A DNA stretch of 64,000 nt from Cupriavidus oxalaticus (GTDB taxonomy: Bacteria; Pseudomonadota; Gammaproteobacteria; Burkholderiales; Burkholderiaceae), in the NCBI RefSeq assembly GCF_016894385.1, contig NZ_CP069812.1, forward strand, positions 992,001 to 1,056,000, given 5' to 3'. The notes beneath the pieces were generated by a model that did no database searches, had not been told where the DNA came from, and saw only the letters and a program-made list of their open reading frames with translations. Position numbers and translations under genes: made by a program. Positions 18,349-26,551 of the stretch are shown piece by piece (positions within the stretch are counted from its first letter, which is position 1; each line of letters begins with the position of its first letter).

Positions 18349-18728
18349 TGGCACAACACAACGCACCCGCGGCGCACGGCGCCCATGACTCGCACGCCGC
18401 GCACGCCGCACACGATTCGCATGGCAGCACCCACGCCAGCTTCAAGTCGTATCTGATCGGCTTCGTGCTGGCGGTGATCCTGACCGTGATTCCGTTCAAG
18501 CTCGTGATGGACGGCACCATGGACAAGGGCACGATCCTCTGGATCATCCTTGGCATGGCGGCGGTGCAGATCCTGGTCCACCTGAAGTACTTCCTGCATC
18601 TGGATTCGTCGTCCGAGCAGCGCAGCAACGTGATCGCGCTGCTGTTCACGGCACTGATCCTGGTGATCGTGGTGGCCGGTTCGCTGTGGATCATGTACAA
18701 CCTGAACGCCAACATGATGCCGATGTAA
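18348..18728 (+). CDS. cyoD: Cytochrome bo3 ubiquinol oxidase subunit IV
   Basis: A 126-residue small membrane subunit with three helices (about residues 37-57, 65-83 and 97-118) after an Ala/His-rich N-terminus (HGAHDSHAAHAAHDSHGS). The motif WIILGMAAVQILVHLKYFLH is typical of CyoD. It helps assemble the haem-copper core. The start overlaps the cyoC stop. It is the last gene of the operon: a terminator follows and no cyoE haem O synthase gene lies next to it. Confidence 0.95.
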   Translation: MAQHNAPAAHGAHDSHAAHAAHDSHGSTHASFKSYLIGFVLAVILTVIPFKLVMDGTMDKGTILWIILGMAAVQILVHLKYFLHLDSSSEQRSNVIALLFTALILVIVVAGSLWIMYNLNANMMPM

Positions 18729-18756
18729 GGACTGCTGCTGTCCTGGCATCAAAAGA

Positions 18757-18787
18757 ACGGGGTCCCGTAAGGGACCCCGTTTTTATT
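18757..18787. terminator. Bidirectional terminator between cyoD and ggt
   Basis: ACGGGGTCCC (18757-18766) pairs with GGGACCCCGT (18771-18780) around a GTAA loop, followed by TTTTATTT. On the minus strand the hairpin is followed by ttcttttg. It separates the convergent cyoD and gamma-glutamyltransferase genes. Confidence 0.9.
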
Positions 18788-18800
18788 TGCCGCTACCGCA

Positions 18801-20852
18801 TCAAGGCTTGAACGTATCGCCCAGCACCACGCCTTCGCGGCGCGGGTCGGCGCCGCCCACCAGCACCGCCGAGCCCCCGATGGTGCTGCGGATGATCGCG
18901 CTCAGGCCGCTCGACTGCGCGTTGATGTTGACGGTGTGGCCGAGGTCGCGCAGCCCCCTGACCAGCGGGTCGTTGTCGCCCGCCAGTCCGCCGGACGGCA
19001 CGCTGGTGTCGACGTTGGGATGCTCGCCGCCGACGATCATGGGCGATCCCGCGGCGCCGTTGGAGCCGCCGAAGTCGATCATCGACACCGCCTGCTGCGC
19101 GTCCATGCCCCAGTCCAGCGACGCGACCAGCGTCTTGGCCACGTACTGGATGATGGTGGCACCGCCCGGCGACCCGGTGGTCATGTAGAAGTCGCCGCGC
19201 GAGCCATCGGCATTGCGCTTGAACACCAGCGTCGGCGACATCGAGCTGCGCGGCCGCTTGCCCGGCTGCACACGGTTGGCGACCAGCACGCCGTCCACGG
19301 AAGGCGCGGCGTTGAAGTCGGTCAGCTCGTTGTTCAGCAGGAAGCCGTTGGTCATGTGGTAGGACCCCAGCCCCGACTCGATGGTGGTGGTCATCGACAC
19401 CACGTTGCCGTACTTGTCGTGCAGCGACAGGTGGGTGGTGCCGCGCTCCTCCACGGACGACGGCGACAGCGGCACGTCGCCCAGGTTGCCAGCCGCCACC
19501 GGCGTTGTCAGCACACCGGTCGTGCTGATCAGGCTGGCGCGCTGGCTCAGGTAGGGCTTGTTCAGCATGCTGTCCCAGCCGCCGCCCGGCAGGCCGATGA
19601 AGTCGGTGTCGGCCACGTACTTGTTGCGGTCGGCATAGGCCAGGTGGCCGGCTTCCCCTAGCAGGTGGGCGCCCAGCACGCTGGGCCGGCCGCCATTCTG
19701 GTCGACCAGCGTCGGCGCATGGCTGGCCATGTCGAAGTTCTCGACGATGCCCAGGATCTGCGCCACCGCGATGCCGCCGGAGGAGGGCGGCGGCATGCCG
19801 CATATCTCGTACTGGCGATAGGTGGTGCAGACCGCCGTGCGCTTCTTGGCCTGGTAGTTGGCGAGGTCGTCCAGCGTGGTCACGCCCGGCGTGGTGTTGC
19901 CGTCGTAGGTGGTCTGGATCTTGGCGACGATGGCCTGGGCGATCGGGCCGTTCTTGTAGAAGGCGTCGGCGCCGTCAGAGGCGATGGCGCTGAACACATT
20001 GGCCAGCGCCGGGTTCTTGATGATGGTGTTGACCGCGCGCGGGGTGCCGTCGGGATTCAGGAAATACGCCGCCATCTCCGGATCGCGCTGGATATTGGCC
20101 ACCGTGGTCGTGCCGGAGATCGCGGCGGCCATGCGCGGCGGGATGGCGAAGCCGTCCGTGGCCAGCTTGATGGCCGGCGAGAACAGCGCCTTCCACGGCT
20201 GCTTGCCGTGCTCGCTGTGGGCCAGTTCGAGCACGCGCAGCGTGCCGGGTGTGCCGATCGAGCGGCCACTGCGTACCGCGCTGGGCGCCGGCGCGGTCTG
20301 GTCGGACGCGGACTTCCACTGGATGTAGTTTTCGTCGGCGCCTGCCGGGGCGGTCTCGCGGCCATCGTAGGCGGTCACGGCCTTGGTCGCCGCGTCGTAA
20401 TACATGATGAAGGCGCCGCCGCCGATGCCGGAAGACTGCGGCTCTACCAGGTTCAATACCATCTGCGCGGCGACCGCGGCATCGACGGCGGTGCCGCCGT
20501 CCTTGAGCACGTCGCAGGCGACCTTGGTCGAGAGCGGGTTGTTGGTCACCGCCATATAGGTCTTGCTGTAGACCGTCGCCTTGGGCGCGTAGCCGGTGGC
20601 CTGCTCGGGCGCGCTGGGATCGCCGGGCAGCACCACGGCCTGGCCGCCGGTGCTGCCGTCGAGTTCGCAGCCGGAGGGCGTGGCCGGCGGCGTGGTGACG
20701 ACCGGTGGCGGGTCGTCGCCGCCTCCGCATGCGCCCAGCGCCAGGGTGAAGACGGCCAGGGCCAGGATGCCCTTGCGGCGGGGTGAGCACGAGGCCTGGA
20801 GCGACGATTGCGGGACGGCGGTTGACGCCGTCTGATCTTCGGATAACGGCAT
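18801..20852 (-). CDS. ggt: Gamma-glutamyltransferase, lipoprotein form (copy 1)
   Basis: A 683-residue N-terminal-nucleophile hydrolase precursor. The first 42 residues form a lipoprotein signal (LALGAC, Cys42) with a Gly/Pro linker after it. The large-subunit part has RSGRSIGTPGTLRVLE. The self-cleavage site and nucleophile are in ERGTTHLSLHD (Thr472), followed by MTTTIESGLGS, and the oxyanion motifs PPPSSGGIAVAQIL and TGSPGGATII are present. It removes or transfers gamma-glutamyl groups of glutathione-like peptides, here at the cell envelope. Start 20852 chosen because AGAGAGA precedes it; longer forms only add polar sequence. Confidence 0.92.
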   Translation of the reverse strand: MPLSEDQTASTAVPQSSLQASCSPRRKGILALAVFTLALGACGGGDDPPPVVTTPPATPSGCELDGSTGGQAVVLPGDPSAPEQATGYAPKATVYSKTYMAVTNNPLSTKVACDVLKDGGTAVDAAVAAQMVLNLVEPQSSGIGGGAFIMYYDAATKAVTAYDGRETAPAGADENYIQWKSASDQTAPAPSAVRSGRSIGTPGTLRVLELAHSEHGKQPWKALFSPAIKLATDGFAIPPRMAAAISGTTTVANIQRDPEMAAYFLNPDGTPRAVNTIIKNPALANVFSAIASDGADAFYKNGPIAQAIVAKIQTTYDGNTTPGVTTLDDLANYQAKKRTAVCTTYRQYEICGMPPPSSGGIAVAQILGIVENFDMASHAPTLVDQNGGRPSVLGAHLLGEAGHLAYADRNKYVADTDFIGLPGGGWDSMLNKPYLSQRASLISTTGVLTTPVAAGNLGDVPLSPSSVEERGTTHLSLHDKYGNVVSMTTTIESGLGSYHMTNGFLLNNELTDFNAAPSVDGVLVANRVQPGKRPRSSMSPTLVFKRNADGSRGDFYMTTGSPGGATIIQYVAKTLVASLDWGMDAQQAVSMIDFGGSNGAAGSPMIVGGEHPNVDTSVPSGGLAGDNDPLVRGLRDLGHTVNINAQSSGLSAIIRSTIGGSAVLVGGADPRREGVVLGDTFKP

Positions 20853-21195
20853 GGCTTCTCTCTGGTTGTGTGGACCCGCGTTCTTGTGCCGACCGGCGCC
20901 TGGCGCGATCGGCTGCCGCGTCATGGCGGGGTGGACGGCGGCTACCTCTTACCGTAGGTTGGCCGCGCGCCTGTCTTAATGGATGGTTGTACCGATTTAC
21001 AGTCATCCAATTCGGGTTTAAAAGACTGCTTACTTCCGCGTGGATTGTCGCCATTGGCAAGCCGCGTACGCTTCAGCGCCTTTTCCCCTTGCGCAGTGCG
21101 CCGCCGACCGGCAGCGGACGACACGACCGATTCTGGCGCATGGCCGCGACCCGCTCGCGGACACCATGCACCGTCACTGCTCCCATTTGTCCCGT

Positions 21196-21212
21196 TGCAC
21201 CGTCTCAGTGCC
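21196..21212. promoter_or_regulatory. NtrC-like binding site 1 upstream of urtA
   Basis: TGCACC-N5-AGTGCC fits the NtrC pattern TGCACY-N5-GGTGCA with two mismatches in the right half. It lies about 100 bases before the sigma-54 promoter, the usual place for an enhancer. Confidence 0.6.
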
Positions 21213-21221
21213 GACTCGCGC

Positions 21222-21238
21222 CGCACGCTCGTGGTGCG
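21222..21238. promoter_or_regulatory. NtrC-like binding site 2 upstream of urtA
   Basis: CGCACG-N5-GGTGCG is a symmetric GCAC-N7-GTGC element with 17 bases overall, the NtrC spacing. Its centre is 26 bases from that of site 1. Paired NtrC sites allow dimers to oligomerise. Confidence 0.5.
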
Positions 21239-21308
21239 CGATGGTTTCCCACGACCCGGTGAAGCCATGCGCGCCGCGCGTAGCAGCCGGGTTGCCGCTC
21301 AAAACCGA

Positions 21309-21324
21309 TGGCACGCTAGTTGCA
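21309..21324 (+). promoter_or_regulatory. Sigma-54 promoter of urtA
   Basis: TGGCACGctagTTGCA matches the -24/-12 consensus TGGCACG-N4-TTGCW at every fixed position. The transcription start would fall near 21335, 44 bases before the urtA ATG. With the NtrC-like sites upstream it indicates induction under nitrogen limitation. Confidence 0.85.
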
Positions 21325-21378
21325 GATGCATCACCCCGGGGAGCGTGTCCCTACTAACACCACAAACGGGAGCTGCAA

Positions 21379-22635
21379 ATGCAACGACGTGACATGCTGA
21401 AGCTGTCGGCCATCGCCGCCGCGGCAATGATCGGTACCAGCCCGCTGGCCATGGCGCAGTCCAGGGAACCGATCAAGGTCGGGATCCTGCACTCGCTGTC
21501 CGGCACGATGGCCATCTCGGAGACGTCGCTGAAAGACGTGGCCCTGATGACCATCGACGAGATCAACAAGAGCGGCGGCGTGCTCGGACGCAAGCTCGAG
21601 CCGGTGGTGGTGGACCCGGCCTCCAACTGGCCGCTGTTCGCCGAGAAGGCGCGTCAGCTGGTCAGCAAGGACAAGGTCGCGGTGACCTTCGGCTGCTGGA
21701 CCTCGGTGTCGCGCAAGTCGGTGCTGCCGGTCTATGAAGAACTGAACTCGCTGCTGTTCTACCCGGTGCAGTACGAAGGCGAGGAAATGTCGAAGAACGT
21801 CTTCTACACCGGCGCCGCGCCCAACCAGCAGGCGATCCCGGCAGTGGAATACCTGATGAGCAAGGAAGGCGGCGGTGCCAAGCGCTTCTTCCTGCTTGGC
21901 ACCGACTATGTCTACCCGCGCACCACCAACAAGATCCTGCGCGCCTTCCTGAAGAGCAAGGGCGTTGCCGACAAGGACATCGAAGAGGTCTACACCCCGT
22001 TCGGCCACAGCGACTACCAGACCATCGTCGCCAATATCAAGAAGTTCTCGCAGGGCGGCAAGACCGCGGTGATCTCGACCATCAATGGCGATTCCAACGT
22101 GCCGTTCTACAAGGAGCTGGGCAATGCCGGCCTGAAGGCCAAGGACGTGCCGGTGGTGGCGTTCTCGGTGGGCGAGGAAGAACTGCGCGGCATCGACACC
22201 AAGCCGCTGGTCGGCCACCTGGCGGCATGGAACTACTTCATGTCGGTCAAGAATCCGCAGAACGACGCCTTCAGGAAGCAGTGGGCGGCGTGGGTCAAGG
22301 CCAACAACCTGCCGGGCGGCGACAAGCGCGTGACCAACGACCCGATGGAAGCCACCTATGTCGGCATCCACATGTGGGCGCAGGCCGTGAAGAAGGCCGG
22401 CACCACCGATACCGACAAGGTGCGCGCGGCGATGTACGGCCAGACCTTCAAGGCGCCGGACGGCTTCACGCTGACCATGGGCGAGAACCACCACCTGTAC
22501 AAGCCGGTGATGATCGGCGAAGTGAAGGGCGATGGGCAGTTCTCGGTGGTGTGGAAGACGCCGAAGGCGGTGCGCGCGCAGCCGTGGAGCCCGTTCATCG
22601 CCGGGAATGAAGGGAAGCCGGACAAGGTGATGTAA
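21379..22635 (+). CDS. urtA: Urea ABC transporter substrate-binding protein
   Basis: A 418-residue periplasmic binding protein of the branched-chain amino acid/amide family. The signal peptide (about residues 1-27) has a twin-arginine-like start (QRRDMLKLS) and ends AMAQ. Marks of the UrtA branch are VGILHSLSGTMAISETSLKD near residue 33, FGCWTSVSRKSVLPVYEELN and LLFYPVQYEGEE. It captures urea or short amides and delivers them to UrtBC. CGGGAG lies upstream of the ATG. Two palindromes (R2 and R3) separate it from urtB. Confidence 0.96.
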   Translation: MQRRDMLKLSAIAAAAMIGTSPLAMAQSREPIKVGILHSLSGTMAISETSLKDVALMTIDEINKSGGVLGRKLEPVVVDPASNWPLFAEKARQLVSKDKVAVTFGCWTSVSRKSVLPVYEELNSLLFYPVQYEGEEMSKNVFYTGAAPNQQAIPAVEYLMSKEGGGAKRFFLLGTDYVYPRTTNKILRAFLKSKGVADKDIEEVYTPFGHSDYQTIVANIKKFSQGGKTAVISTINGDSNVPFYKELGNAGLKAKDVPVVAFSVGEEELRGIDTKPLVGHLAAWNYFMSVKNPQNDAFRKQWAAWVKANNLPGGDKRVTNDPMEATYVGIHMWAQAVKKAGTTDTDKVRAAMYGQTFKAPDGFTLTMGENHHLYKPVMIGEVKGDGQFSVVWKTPKAVRAQPWSPFIAGNEGKPDKVM

Positions 22636-22659
22636 GGCAGTCTCTACCTGCCGGTTTCT

Positions 22660-22685
22660 CCCCTCTCCCGCTTGCGGGAGAGGGG
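22660..22685. repeat. REP-like palindrome, copy R2
   Basis: CCCCTCTCCCGC (22660-22671), TT, GCGGGAGAGGGG (22674-22685), then ccgggggtgagggc. It begins 25 bases after the urtA stop and is oriented opposite to R3, so the two form an inverted pair. Confidence 0.9.
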
Positions 22686-22757
22686 CCGGGGGTGAGGGCG
22701 GGCGCTGGCAGATCCGACGGCACTCACTTCGTCATAAACGCCGGCCCTCACCCCCAA

Positions 22758-22784
22758 CCCCTCTCCCACGCAGTGGGAGAGGGG
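22758..22784. repeat. REP-like palindrome, copy R3
   Basis: CCCCTCTCCCAC (22758-22769) pairs with GTGGGAGAGGGG (22773-22784). Relative to the other copies the C-G pair next to the loop is A-T in both arms, so pairing is kept. It is preceded by gccctcaccccc, the mirror of the R2 flank. Confidence 0.9.
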
Positions 22785-22828
22785 AGCAAACACCCAGTCT
22801 GCCAACACTTTCGCTTCTGCCAGCCTCT

Positions 22829-24472
22829 ATGCGCTATCCGATATCTCGAACCGCCATGCCCTGGCTGCGCGCCTTGCTGGCAGTGCTGCTGCTGGCCTCA
22901 GCGCCGTGGGCCACCGCGCTGACGCAGGCCGACCTGAAGCCGCTGGCCGAAGACGACTTCGACGCCAAGACCGCCGCGCTGTCCGCGCTGGCCAAGGCAG
23001 CGCCCGCCGAAGCCGGCCCGATCCTGAAGGCCCTGCAGGACGACACCCTGCAATATGCGCCGTCGGCCGGCATGGTGCGCCAGGATGGCGACAAGGTGGT
23101 CGATGCCATCACCGGCAAGCCCGTCACGGTCAAGCCGGACGAACTCGAATCCCTGACCCTGAACAACAGCCTGCGCGCGCTGGTCGACAGCGCCGCCAGC
23201 AGCCTGCTGCTGCAATCGCCCGACATCGCGGTGCGCGCGCAGGCCATCGCGACGTTGCGCGACCAGCCCGAAAGCGCCTCGCTCGCCGCCGTGGAAGCCG
23301 CGCGCAAGAACGAGGCAGATGCCGGCCTGCGCGCCAGCCTCGACGTCATCTGGGCCAACCTCGTGCTGGCCGATGCATCCGATGCCGCCACCCGCGATGC
23401 GCGGCTCGATGCCATCCGCATCCTCGCCAGGGACAGCAACCCGCAGAGCCGCCAGAAGCTGGCGCCGCTGGTCGAGCGCGACAGCACCGGCAACTACCGC
23501 GAGGCGGATGCGGACGTGCGCCTGGCCGCGCAGCAGGCACTGGACCAGCTGCGCAGCGACCAGCGCCGCGCGGAACTGATCGGCAACCTGTTCGCCGGCC
23601 TGAGCCTGGGCAGCGTACTGCTGCTGGCTGCATTGGGCCTGGCCATCACCTATGGCCTGATCGGCGTCATCAACATGGCGCACGGCGAGTTCCTGATGAT
23701 CGGCGCCTATGCCACCTATGTGGTGCAGACGCTGTTCCGCACCTATGCACCGGATGCGTTCGCGTGGTACCTGCCCGCCGCGCTGCCGGCGTCGTTCCTG
23801 GCGGCGGCGGTGGTGGGCTTCGTGCTGGAGCGGCTGGTGCTGCGCCACCTGTATGGCCGCCCGCTGGAAACGCTGCTGGCCACCTTCGGCATCAGCCTGC
23901 TGCTGATGCAGGCGGTGCGCACGCTGTTCGGCGCGCAGAACGTGGAGGTCGCCAATCCCGGATGGATGAGCGGCGGCTTCGAATGGATGCCGGGGCTGGT
24001 GATCCCGTACAACCGCGTCGTCATCATCCTGTTCGCGCTGGCGGTGGTGGCGGTGGCGTGGGCGGTGCTCAACCGCACGCGGCTGGGGCTGTTCGTGCGC
24101 GCCACCACGCAGAACCGCACCATGGCGGCCTGCGTCGGCGTGCGCACGTGGAAGGTCGACAGCTACGCCTTTGCCTTCGGTGCCGGCATCGCCGGGCTCG
24201 GCGGCTGCGCGCTGTCGCAGATCGGCAATGTCGGTCCCGACCTGGGCCAGGCCTACATCATCGATTCATTCATGGTGGTGGTGCTGGGCGGGGTGGGGCA
24301 GCTGGCCGGCACCATCGTGGGTGCGTTCGGGCTGGGCATCATCAACAAGTTCATCGAGCCGTTCTATGGCGCGGTGCTGGCCAAGATCTTTGTCCTGGTG
24401 CTGATCGTGCTCTTCATCCAGAAGCGGCCGCAGGGACTTTTCGCGCTCAAGGGGCGCAGCGCGGAGGCATGA
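22829..24472 (+). CDS. urtB: Urea ABC transporter permease UrtB
   Basis: A 547-residue protein. A signal-like helix (about residues 10-30) leads a roughly 215-residue helical, HEAT-like extracytoplasmic domain, followed by a LivH-type permease with eight or more helices (AGLSLGSVLLLAALGLAITY onward). The long N-terminal part is usual in proteobacterial UrtB. EAA-like loop: ATTQNRTMAACVGVRTWKVD. It forms the urea channel with UrtC. ATGs at 22829 and 22856 are both possible; neither has a strong ribosome-binding site. It overlaps urtC. Confidence 0.94.
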   Translation: MRYPISRTAMPWLRALLAVLLLASAPWATALTQADLKPLAEDDFDAKTAALSALAKAAPAEAGPILKALQDDTLQYAPSAGMVRQDGDKVVDAITGKPVTVKPDELESLTLNNSLRALVDSAASSLLLQSPDIAVRAQAIATLRDQPESASLAAVEAARKNEADAGLRASLDVIWANLVLADASDAATRDARLDAIRILARDSNPQSRQKLAPLVERDSTGNYREADADVRLAAQQALDQLRSDQRRAELIGNLFAGLSLGSVLLLAALGLAITYGLIGVINMAHGEFLMIGAYATYVVQTLFRTYAPDAFAWYLPAALPASFLAAAVVGFVLERLVLRHLYGRPLETLLATFGISLLLMQAVRTLFGAQNVEVANPGWMSGGFEWMPGLVIPYNRVVIILFALAVVAVAWAVLNRTRLGLFVRATTQNRTMAACVGVRTWKVDSYAFAFGAGIAGLGGCALSQIGNVGPDLGQAYIIDSFMVVVLGGVGQLAGTIVGAFGLGIINKFIEPFYGAVLAKIFVLVLIVLFIQKRPQGLFALKGRSAEA

Positions 24473-25704
24473 TGCAGCGATTCCAACCGAATTCTTCCGC
24501 GGCCCCGTTCCGGCTCGCCGTACCCGAGCGCCAGTCGCTGTTTTCGCCGCGCGGCTGGATGGCGCTGCTGGCGCTGACCGTGATCGTCGGCATCGGCGTG
24601 CCGGTGTGCGCGCTGCTGGTGCCGGAGGGCCATCCGCTGCACCTGTCGGCGTACGCGCTGACGCTGGTCGGCAAGATCATGTGCTTTGCGCTGGCGGCGA
24701 TCGCGCTTGACCTGGTGTGGGGCTACTGCGGCATCCTGAGCCTCGGCCATGGCCTGTTCTTCGCGCTGGGCGGCTATGCCATGGGCATGTACCTGATGCG
24801 CTCGATCGGGCGCGAAGGCGTGTACAAGAGCGACCTGCCGGATTTCATGGTGTTCCTCGACTGGAAGGAGCTGCCGTGGTTCTGGCATGGCACCGACCAC
24901 CTTGGCTACGCGCTGCTGCTGGTGGTGCTGGTGCCGGGGGTGGTGGCGTGGCTGTTCGGCTTCTTTGCCTTCCGCTCGCGCATCAAGGGCGTGTACCTGT
25001 CGATCATCACGCAGGCGATGACGTATGCGGCGATGCTGCTGTTCTTCCGCAACGAGACCGGCTTCGGCGGCAACAACGGCTTCACCGATTTCAAGCGCAT
25101 CGCAGGGTTTGCCATCGCCGCGCCGCAGACGCGCACGGCGCTGTTCGTGCTGACCTTCCTGGCGCTGCTGGGCGGCTTCGTCGCCTGCCGCTACATCGTC
25201 ACGTCCAAGCTGGGCCGCGTGGTCACGGCGGTGCGCGATGCGGAAATGCGGGTCATGTTCTCCGGCTACAACCCGCTCGGCTACAAGCTGTTCGTGTGGA
25301 CCTTCTCGGCCGTGCTGTGCGGCATCGCCGGCGCGCTGTACGTGCCGCAGGTCGGCATCATCAACCCGGGCGAGATGTCGCCCGGCAACTCGATCGAGAT
25401 GGCGGTGTGGGTGGCCGTGGGCGGGCGCGGCACGCTGATCGGGCCGGTCATCGGCGCGTTCCTTGTCAACGGTGCCAAGACGCTCTTCACCGCCCACTTC
25501 GCCGAATACTGGCTGTTCCTGCTGGGGGCGATGTTCGTGCTGGTGACGCTTTACTTGCCCGACGGCGTGATCGGCCTGTGGAAGCGCATGCATGAGCGCC
25601 TGCATGAACGCCTGCATGAGCGCCGCGCTTCCGCCGTTGCATCATCAGTGCCCGAGCCGGTTTCCACGCCGGCGGTTGCGGGCCGCACGGGAGGTGAAGC
25701 ATGA
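24472..25704 (+). CDS. urtC: Urea ABC transporter permease UrtC
   Basis: A 410-residue LivM-type permease with about ten membrane segments (LALTVIVGIGVPVCALLVPE onward), a conserved SLGHGLFFALGGYAMGMYLM segment and the loop VRDAEMRVMFSGYNPLGYKL. It pairs with UrtB. GGAGG (24463-24467) supports the start at 24472, whose ATG overlaps the urtB TGA. The C-terminus carries a three-unit repeat (MHER LHER LHER) from a 12-base DNA repeat. The stop overlaps the urtD start (ATGA). Confidence 0.94.
   Translation: MQRFQPNSSAAPFRLAVPERQSLFSPRGWMALLALTVIVGIGVPVCALLVPEGHPLHLSAYALTLVGKIMCFALAAIALDLVWGYCGILSLGHGLFFALGGYAMGMYLMRSIGREGVYKSDLPDFMVFLDWKELPWFWHGTDHLGYALLLVVLVPGVVAWLFGFFAFRSRIKGVYLSIITQAMTYAAMLLFFRNETGFGGNNGFTDFKRIAGFAIAAPQTRTALFVLTFLALLGGFVACRYIVTSKLGRVVTAVRDAEMRVMFSGYNPLGYKLFVWTFSAVLCGIAGALYVPQVGIINPGEMSPGNSIEMAVWVAVGGRGTLIGPVIGAFLVNGAKTLFTAHFAEYWLFLLGAMFVLVTLYLPDGVIGLWKRMHERLHERLHERRASAVASSVPEPVSTPAVAGRTGGEA
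25591..25626 (+). repeat. 12-base tandem repeat in the urtC 3' end
   Basis: Three units of catgaRcgccKS, namely catgagcgcctg (25591-25602), catgaacgcctg (25603-25614) and catgagcgccgc (25615-25626). They encode HERL-HERL-HERR in the cytoplasmic tail of UrtC and keep the frame. Confidence 0.75.
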
Positions 25705-26549
25705 ACGCCGCACTCGAACACGGCCAGGCCGAGAGCGGCGACGCCACCGGGCTGGGCCGGGTGCTGGAGCCGGGCACCATCGATGTGTCGCATGGACCGA
25801 TCCTCTACCTGGAAGACGTGACCGTGCGGTTCGGCGGCTTCCGCGCGCTCAACACGCTGAACCTGTCGATCGATCACGGCGAGCTGCGCTGCGTGATCGG
25901 CCCCAACGGCGCTGGCAAGACCACGATGATGGATGTCATCACCGGCAAGACCGGGCCGCGCAACGCCAATGTCAGCGGGCGTGTGTTCCTGGGCCAGACC
26001 ATCGACCTGATGCGGATGACCGAGCCGCGCATCGCGCAGGTCGGCATCGGCCGCAAGTTCCAGAAGCCGACCGTGTTCGAGCAGCACGCGGTGTGGGAGA
26101 ACCTGGAACTGGCGATGAAGGCAGACAAGCGCTGGTGGTCGTCGTTGCGCGCGCGGCTGACCGGCGCAGGCCATCGCCGCATCGAGGAGACGCTGGCGCT
26201 GACCGGCCTGGAGGACGAGGCGTACCGGCCCGCCGGGCTGCTGTCGCACGGGCAGAAGCAGCGGCTGGAGATCGGCATGCTGCTGATGCAGCAGCCGCAG
26301 CTGTTGCTGCTTGATGAACCGGTGGCGGGCATGACCGATGAGGAAACCACGCAGCTCGCCAGCCTGCTCAACGGCCTGCGGGGCAGCTGCTCGATGATGG
26401 TGGTGGAGCACGACATGGAGTTCGTGGCCGCGCTGGCCGGCGCTGCCGGCAAGGTCACGGTGCTGGCCGAGGGCAGCGTGCTGGCCGAAGGCACGCTCGA
26501 CAGCGTCAAGCGCGACGAACGCGTGATCGAATCCTACCTGGGGAGATAG
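25701..26549 (+). CDS. urtD: Urea ABC transporter ATP-binding protein UrtD
   Basis: A 282-residue ATPase of the LivG type. Walker A GPNGAGKTTMMD (about residues 68-79), signature LSHGQKQRLEIGM and Walker B LLLLDEPVAGMTDEE are all present. It powers urea import with UrtE. The first 30 residues are an extra, poorly conserved tail before the ABC domain. The start overlaps the urtC stop by four bases, and urtE begins two bases after its stop. Confidence 0.96.
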   Translation: MNAALEHGQAESGDATGLGRVLEPGTIDVSHGPILYLEDVTVRFGGFRALNTLNLSIDHGELRCVIGPNGAGKTTMMDVITGKTGPRNANVSGRVFLGQTIDLMRMTEPRIAQVGIGRKFQKPTVFEQHAVWENLELAMKADKRWWSSLRARLTGAGHRRIEETLALTGLEDEAYRPAGLLSHGQKQRLEIGMLLMQQPQLLLLDEPVAGMTDEETTQLASLLNGLRGSCSMMVVEHDMEFVAALAGAAGKVTVLAEGSVLAEGTLDSVKRDERVIESYLGR

Positions 26550-26551
26550 GC

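Larger units (their letters stand above)
20853..21378. other. Divergent intergenic region ggt / urtA
   Basis: This 526-base gap has no convincing gene. The left side should hold the ggt promoter; an AT-rich stretch lies near 20970-21030. The right side holds the sigma-54 promoter of urtA (21309-21324) and two NtrC-like palindromes (21196-21212 and 21222-21238). Confidence 0.6.
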
